Shown here: positions 58,701 through 64,000 of the stretch, piece after piece
Layout: every line of letters starts with the position of its first letter
How positions within the stretch are numbered: the first letter of the stretch is position 1
DNA from: Dicaeum eximium
Lineage: Eukaryota; Chordata; Aves; Passeriformes; Dicaeidae
Assembly (NCBI GenBank): GCA_013396995.1
Contig: VWZP01001730.1
Span: forward strand, 1-64,000
Direction of reading: 5' to 3'
Length of the DNA stretch: 64,000 bases
The notes under the pieces: generated by a model
The model's database searches: none
The model's input: only the letters and a program-made list of their open reading frames with translations
Told to the model about the DNA's origin: nothing
Program-made: the position numbers and the translations under genes

Positions 58701-61700
58701 TATGATAGGAGCAGTACTTAATGGATAAGTTTTAATGTCAATTCCTGTTTTCTGATGTAAGGAATTAATAATCCAGATCTTGAACCTCCATTACGTATTC
58801 CCATCATTGACATATGCAACAATATTATATTTGGTTTGTAGAGTCTAAATCCTTCTTGAATTTCTTCAGATGTCTGATTTTCACTTGTTTTCTGTACCAA
58901 AGAACAGAGTTAAGAGCCTCACAAGGAGGGTCTGTTGAGCAGTCAGTGGTGAGATATGGTGTGGTTGTTCAGTGGTAGCTGACTAGGGCAGAGTCACAGC
59001 TAGGTCTCTCTCTTTCTCCTTTTGTTTTTAAATAGCCCTTTCATAAAATGGTTGTTAACATTGACTAAGTGAGAGCAGCTCTGTGAGAGATGCTTTTGGT
59101 TCCTTATGTGGAAGAAAAAAGATGAAATTCATTATTTCATTTCTCTGAACTAAGGAAGAGTACAAAAGAAGGAGAGGAAAAGGCAGCTTGAAAGAAGGAC
59201 TGAGCCCAGTTGTATTGAAATTAAAACCAGTTATTTAAATAAAAAGATTAAAAATAATGGAAGTTTTAAGGTGCTTTGAATAGCTGCAAGGCAGAGTGCA
59301 CCTCTTCAGAGACTGATCAGAAACTGTTGCTGATTGCATGCTGCTCCCCAGAAAGCGTAAAGCAAAGATAAATTACTTGTAACAGGTTTAGTTATTTTGG
59401 TTAAAATCAGTTGCTTTAATCAGGTGATGCTAAACCTCTTGAGAGTGTAGTTTCTCTCCCATGTGCTTGTGTACATATTGTTGTAATAAAGATTCTTGTT
59501 AGCTCTAAGTGTTGATTTCAGAGTTCTCCTTAATTGCTGCTCTTTACTGCCTGCTTTTGGCTGGGGATCCTGGGTTGGGACAGAGTCATTTTGTGGTTAG
59601 GGCCCAGGAGACCTGAGTTCATTTTTGGCCTTGCCCGCACTCTCTAGGAGATCTTTGGGAAGTTTCTTAATATTTCTCTTGCTTTTTTCTGTTTTATTCT
59701 TCCTTCCCCCACACTTCTTCTACACCCTAAAACTTCCATGATTAAATGTCATCAGTTTCTCTTTTGTAACCTGCATTATTTAAAGGCTGGATTGTGGGGA
59801 CTGTTTTTTACAATATGTTTTTAATGTCTAGTAATGCCTGCTCTGGGGCAGTGACTCTCACCAGGGAGATCTCTTCTCACAGGCCAGGCAGTGTTTCCTT
59901 TAAAAGGGAAACCTTCAGAACTCCTGTGGGCAATGTAAATCATTTTACTTCAAGAAGTTTAGATGTATGTTTGATTTTTGACAGAAGCCTGAGATTACTG
60001 AATAAGAAAAATAATGGACTCCTGTGTTTCCTCAGCAATCAGTTGCAACTTCTTTATTTTTCTTTTGGTTGGAGGAGACACAAATAATTACTTTGGTGAT
60101 TTGAACTGCCAATTAGCAGGCAGGGTGCTCATCCTTGCAGTATGATGAACACTGAGATGATCACTGGTATATGTCACTAGAAAAAACAAAAAACCAAACC
60201 AGAACAATCCAAACCCAAAGCCATTTCCCTTTAAGATTTTTGCTATTAGTTATTGTGTTCTTTGAAGCTTCAGCACACGTGTCTGTGTTCTAGATGATGC
60301 ACTGGAGGTGTTTTGGGTGCAGTGGCAGGCCGGAAGCAAAATGAGAAGTGCAAAAGCACCAGGGAATACCTCATGTTGCTCACAATTTGGGATTCCTTTC
60401 TCACTTTTATAGTTAGTCAAGTGCCACTTTTCTAGGAAACAAAAAGCTATTTTTAGGACATGTCTGGTATGTAACTTTTTTAATTTTTAAAACTTAAAGT
60501 ACACAAAACACTCTTAGTGGCATACATCACTTAAATTTATTGGAGGAAACCAGGAGTTGTGAATTGGGATCTTCAGAGACTCTGTAAGGAAAACCATTTA
60601 ATTTATATTTTCTGTAATTATATCGAGTATTTTAACACACTAGATCTGGAAGGATATTCAGGAAGACATTTAATAATTCTTTTCTCCTTCAAGGCAAAAT
60701 TAATTATACTCACGCCATTACTGGCAGATCTAATAGTTTAATGTGCTTCTGAAAATCTCAAGTGATCGTGATTCTCAAAAGAAGTGTTTTCAGAAAATGG
60801 CAGTGTGTGGGACAAAGCCAATAGTGTTCACCAGCTCCAGTGATGAATGCTTCAAGTGTTGTCTCCTCTTTTTGTTTAGAAGATCAAGGTGGCAGCGCTG
60901 CGCATGTACACGTGCTGTGTGGAGAAAACTGACTTCGAGGAGTTCTTTAACAGTAAGTGGTGCACTGATGGTGTTTGAACTGCTGCCCTGGTAAGAGAAC
61001 ATACAATGGAATTATGTCGCTGGATATATTTATGCCAATAAATGCAACCAAAAAAAGACTTGTCAGACCTTACCAGGGCATCGTCAGCTGGAAGGGCACT
61101 GTACTGCAGCATTCCCTTAAGCCCTGGAGTACAGGAGTACACGGGCAGACTCTGGAGTCTGGCATTGTTACATTTTCCCTGCTACAGTGGGGAACAGGAA
61201 CAGGAATGGGATGAGTAAACCTCAGAATATCCTGGCCTTCAAAGGTATTGCCATTTTTTATTAGCAGGGGTGGGATAAACTAAGAATCCAAATATCTCTT
61301 CCCTTTTTATGGTGGTCAGATGGTGTCTGTGTCCTACCCTGTGCCATCCTCAGTATGACTGGGATGCAGGTAAGGGAATCACCCCCATCCACTAATGCGC
61401 AACTTTTTTATGATACAAGGTCAGTTAGATCACAGGGATCACCTGCCTCTCTCTATCATGTCTGGGACAGGTTTGGGTACAACTTAAGAGACTTCCTACA
61501 TTTTTTACTGACCCTGACAGCATTTAATCAGGACACATCTCTGGACCGGGTAGAGAGTATGACTAGAACAGAGATAAAAGTCCCTCCTATAAGTACATAG
61601 GTATATTAGTGGCTTGGATTGGGATGGTTTTTTTGCTGTTGTACACAGTTTTTTTTAGCTGTTAACTAAAAAATATGTTGCAGCTTTGAATCGTTTCAAA

Positions 61701-64000
61701 TCTGGCTGGTGAAGGGGGAAGATGTACTTTGAGACTTATGTAAGCTGCAATAATATTTTTTTCTTACGTGAATTATTTTCCATGTCAGTGTGATTTAGCT
61801 GGTAGTAAACCCATTAGCTGGATCTGGCCTGTCACCTGGATTGCTGAGCTACCAGATGCTTTCTTACAGCACAGGTTGGGGCTGCTGCTTACTGAGAGAT
61901 CAGCTGAAGAGACACCTTCATCCAGTGCAGAGTTTATTGAGGGTGGTTTGTTACATGGTGTTGCTACTGCAAAATTTCCAAGTGTTTTTCAGAAGATTTT
62001 CCAAACCTGTGATGTGGTTTTGGCGGTTGCAGGAGTGAGAGAACTCACTACTGTGAGCAGTAGGATTCATCACTAGTGATCAAAACATGAGAACCTCATT
62101 TTCCCTGTGCACACCCTCTCCCAGCTGATTGCCCTCCCAGGCTTGCTCACATAGGGTCTCCTCTGTTTGTGGTATTTACCTCTCATACAAGGGCTTTGCT
62201 ATCTTTAACTGGTGTTTCACTATCCCTATTTAATTGTACAAAGATCTATAAATGTTGCCCTAGCTTAAAATTTAAAGGAATTTGTAAACATGTCTGTGGA
62301 AAAAATACTGGCACAGATTTTCAGGTTCAATACAGAATAAAATAGCTTCAACTGTGTTTCTGATGTTGTCTTACTGTCTTAAAAAGAAAATGTATACTTT
62401 AAAGAGTAGGATATGTTTGCATGGACTTGAGACAGTTGTTGCCTAAGGAACAAGGTAGTTTTCTGAGATTGATGGAGTGCATGATGCACCTGTTGGTGGT
62501 ATAAGAATACCTGTGGTGCAGGGATCAGTGCTAGTGGTTCCAAAGAAATCATTGTTTTCATATCAAAACAGGTAAAATAAGTTTCTTCTGTCTGTACAGA
62601 AATGTTTTGGCGGATTAGCTCAAAAATTTAACAGGCTTGTGATCCATGTTAAAAAGTAGTTCCTCTAAAACACAAGCAGTGTGGGATGAGCAGGAAGCTT
62701 TTAACAGGATTTTGCCGTGGAGAAGCTTTAGGCTGTGGTTCCATGGGCAGCTGAGTTGAAACAGCAGCGAAAGGGGAAAGTCTCACCTCTCCATCTTCCT
62801 GTGCCCCTGTTCTGGACTGCAGTTAAGTCCTTAGTGAGTGTTCAGGTCACTGAAGGAAAACAGCCCAGTTTACTGACATCCTGGTTTGCTGTATTGGTGA
62901 GCTAAAGTGACACGTGGAAGGGTCTGGTGGAGAGCAGATGTGGCACAAAGTAGGTGCTAGGGAGTGCATAATTGAGAGGAGAACATGGCATGAAGCAAGA
63001 TACCCAACTTTCACTTGAGTTTACCATGTCTTCATCAAACTATGTCAGTCAGGAGCTGAATTTTCCCTTTTGCAACTAAAGATGGACATTGCTTAAGCCC
63101 ATTGCTCACTCCTGAAGGAGCAGCCTGAGGGACTGGTAGGAAGAGAAGCAAGTACCTGTGAACTGTGTTGTGGTGCTGCAGCAGCAGAGCAGTGCCTGAG
63201 CCTCTGCTCCGAGTGTGTTGCTCCCCTCCTGATGCCCACGAGGAGCCCCAGGGCGGGCCGGTGCCGTCTGAGCCATAGCCGTGTGCTGACCTGTGCTGTC
63301 TTTTTGCTCTGCTGCCCTTCTGGCTCTAGCTGGAGGGTGTTGATATCCACGTGAATTGCTCAGAGTCAGCTTTGCTCTCTGGAGAGCTTATTAGCTCCTT
63401 CCTGGCCGTGTTTGAGTCTTGTTAACCTGCTGAGCTGACCTGGGAAACCTGCAGCCATTCATGTGTGAAACCACTCGTGGGCTCGTTAACCTGAATGAGC
63501 AGAACCAGTTCTTCACAGAGCCCTCCTCAGTGTTTTCTGGATTTGCTTTTGTGGTGTGGTTGTGTTGTGCATTAAGGAACAACGGCACTGTGACCTTACG
63601 GAACGTGGATTGGTGTGGGGAGTTTGTAGGGTAGCTCTCTGACAGAGGTGACAATGTAAAGAATGGATAGTATGGTGGTGTGGACTAGGGCAGTGATAGC
63701 ATTTCATGTCTTATGGGCTCTCTTCTATCTCACTACATTCCTGCTGATGCCCAGTGGAATTTCCAAGACTTTTTGTGGCACTGTATGAGAGCCCTGTTAA
63801 CTGCCTGTCTCTATATATGTCTTAGAACAGCAGTTCCCAAAATACAGACTCTGGATATGCAAGTCATGAGGCTGCTGTAGGATATAAAGGAGGTGTTTTA
63901 ATTGAGACTCTTGAGTATAAAACTGCAGTTAATTTTCTTATGCTTGCCATCCCTTTGTCTCTTGATATTGGATCACTCATGGACAAAACTTTGGGAGCTC
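46530..64000 (+). CDS. UQCC1: UQCC1, first five coding exons; continues off the right edge
   Basis: UQCC1 is the vertebrate relative of yeast Cbp3. With UQCC2 it is needed in mitochondria for cytochrome b synthesis and assembly of respiratory complex III. Coding exons are 46530-46553, 50722-50826, 52131-52235, 58513-58620 and 60880-60952 (138 codons plus one base). They give MAALARAL, a Cys- and Gln-rich stretch, a basic/Ser-rich stretch, then EEKVGAFTRILEAMGFTGPL and KIKVAALRMYTCCVEKTDFE. The last two are nearly identical to human and open the ubiquinol-cytochrome c chaperone domain. The first about 80 residues are poorly conserved, as expected of a mitochondrial targeting region. All splice sites are GT-AG with agreeing phases. 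The rest of the domain lies beyond position 64000. Confidence 0.96.
46796..47232 (+). repeat. CR1 fragment in UQCC1 intron 1
   Basis: The sequence includes GGAGCGGCTGAGGGAGCTGG, AGGTTCAGCTTGGACATC and GTCACCATCCCTGGAGGTG, and ends near TGATCCTATGATTCTG. This is a typical CR1 3' region, 5'-truncated, in the sense orientation of UQCC1. Confidence 0.88.
47437..47565 (+). repeat. Second CR1 3'-end fragment in UQCC1 intron 1
   Basis: GGTGGAGTAACCATCCCTGA and the ending GTGATTCTGTGATTC mark a short CR1 tail about 200 bp after the previous one. Confidence 0.8.
47566..50360. other. UQCC1 intron 1, central part: no element identified
   Basis: Mostly AT-rich intronic DNA. An antisense 76-codon frame at 48187-48417 is flanked by splice-like signals but lacks any recognised similarity. 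Confidence 0.5.
50368..50610 (-). repeat. CR1 fragment in UQCC1 intron 1, minus orientation
   Basis: AGAATCATGGAATATCCTGAG, then GATCATTGAGTCCAATGCCC and a GC-rich 3'-region complement ending near CCTTGCCCTGATACCCAACC. It ends about 110 bp before exon 2. Confidence 0.88.
50722..50826 (+). CDS. UQCC1: UQCC1 coding exon 2
   Basis: The exon has 35 codons, phase 0 to 0. SCQAGVTQWAAGCSGLLQTA aligns loosely with human RNQTSISQWVPVCSRLIPVS. It has four cysteines. The acceptor is CTTGTTGCAG and the donor GTAGGA. Confidence 0.88.
50827..52130. other. UQCC1 intron 2: nothing identified
   Basis: 1,304 bp with GT-AG borders. No repeat or coding signal was recognised. Confidence 0.6.
52131..52235 (+). 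CDS. UQCC1: UQCC1 coding exon 3
   Basis: The exon has 35 codons, phase 0 to 0. It includes CGGLIQANGAITQQNRSFYN (human CGGSEQIPGIDIQLNRKYHT). The acceptor has a long pyrimidine tract and the donor is GTGAGA. Confidence 0.9.
52236..53340. other. UQCC1 intron 3, left part: nothing identified
   Basis: AT-rich intronic sequence with no supportable feature. Confidence 0.5.
53345..54740 (-). mobile_element. LTR-like repeat in UQCC1 intron 3, minus orientation, with internal minisatellite
   Basis: This block differs sharply from the surrounding intron. On the minus strand it has an AATAAA (53385-53390) near one end, a pyrimidine-rich plus strand, and a GC-rich part (54150-54620) carrying the 9-bp minisatellite. 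I recognise the style of an avian LTR retroelement but could not locate terminal inverted repeats or target-site duplications. The limits are approximate. Confidence 0.4.
54424..54513. repeat. 9-bp minisatellite, 10 perfect units of CCACCCTTT
   Basis: Ninety bases made of ten identical 9-mers are seen directly. Because 9 is a multiple of 3 and the unit has no stop on either strand, all six frames stay open through it. That explains several long spurious frames here. The plus strand is wholly pyrimidine except for one A per unit. Confidence 0.97.
54741..56744. other. UQCC1 intron 3, middle: nothing identified
   Basis: Single-copy-looking intronic DNA with no supportable gene. Confidence 0.5.
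56745..56805 (-). repeat. CR1 tail fragment in UQCC1 intron 3
   Basis: GATCATAGAATAGTTTGGGT then TGGAAGGGACTTTTAAAGGT is the standard reverse-complement CR1 3' end, cut off after about 60 bp. Confidence 0.88.
56806..58512. other. UQCC1 intron 3, right part: nothing identified
   Basis: No recognisable repeat or exon up to the exon 4 acceptor. Confidence 0.5.
58513..58620 (+). CDS. UQCC1: UQCC1 coding exon 4
   Basis: The exon has 36 codons, phase 0 to 0. HLSTKDSFLSSEEKVGAFTR continues into a near-identical match to human through GPLKYSKW. Confidence 0.97.
58621..60879. other. UQCC1 intron 4: nothing identified
   Basis: 2,259 bp with GT-AG borders. Short frames only. Confidence 0.6.
60880..60952 (+). 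CDS. UQCC1: UQCC1 coding exon 5
   Basis: The exon has 24 codons plus one base. KIKVAALRMYTCCVEKTDFE then EFFN matches human KIKIAALRMYTSCVEKTDFEEFF. The donor GTAAGT leaves phase 1. No further UQCC1 exon was found up to 64000. Confidence 0.97.
60953..64000. other. UQCC1 intron 5, start: no further exon seen
   Basis: I searched for the next conserved UQCC1 stretch (RCQMPDTFNSW in human) and did not find it. The stretch is intronic as far as the window reaches. Confidence 0.6.

Noticed and set aside
1..64000. tRNA, rRNA, CRISPR or bacterial-type operon features
   Set aside because: I saw none in the window; the sequence is vertebrate nuclear DNA.

Overview
This is nuclear DNA from a bird. It has spliced vertebrate genes with GT-AG introns, many CR1 LINE fragments (the dominant avian interspersed repeat), LTR-type repeats and draft-assembly N gaps. 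The gene order is CEP250 (minus), GDF5 (plus), UQCC1 (plus). This is the conserved amniote order known from human 20q11 and leaves little doubt about the locus. I cannot name the species; the amount of LTR sequence would fit a songbird but does not prove it.

Region 1 (1 to about 20.6 kb, minus strand) holds the 5' half of CEP250 (C-Nap1, the centrosome linker protein). I resolved 25 coding exons by splice sites, reading phase and similarity to human CEP250. All phases agree except at exon 21, which is cut by a gap. The assembly is scrambled here. A 1,148-bp block with exons 3 and 4 appears twice (16304-17451 and 18412-19559). The small contig with exon 1 (18121-18410) sits between these copies, although exon 2 is at 20046-20102. 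Its first 16 bases match the 16 bases just left of the single-N gap at 20619, so it very probably belongs there. A 113-bp intronic piece (8789-8901) is also repeated between two single Ns (9246-9358). A decayed CR1 LINE of about 2.5 kb fills most of intron 21.

Region 2 (20.6-24.7 kb) is the divergent interval between CEP250 and GDF5. It has the broken CEP250 CpG-rich promoter and a second GC-rich block with a GGA repeat about 1 kb upstream of GDF5. Region 3 (24.77-28.7 kb) is a complete two-exon GDF5 (497 codons) encoding a BMP-family ligand for joints and cartilage, with an intact RRKRR cleavage site and cysteine knot.

Region 4 (28.7-46.4 kb) is intergenic. It holds CR1 fragments, including a tail-to-tail pair, two to four LTR-like segments, and long unassigned stretches where GDF5 enhancers could lie. 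Region 5 (46.4-64 kb) holds the first five coding exons of UQCC1, a mitochondrial complex III assembly factor; the gene runs off the right edge. Its introns carry CR1 fragments, an LTR-like element and a perfect 10 x 9-bp minisatellite.

The three genes do not form a functional unit. They are linked by ancient synteny, and in mammals GDF5 enhancers extend into its neighbours, including UQCC1. I saw no previously undescribed biological system; the strongest findings concern assembly order and gene structure.
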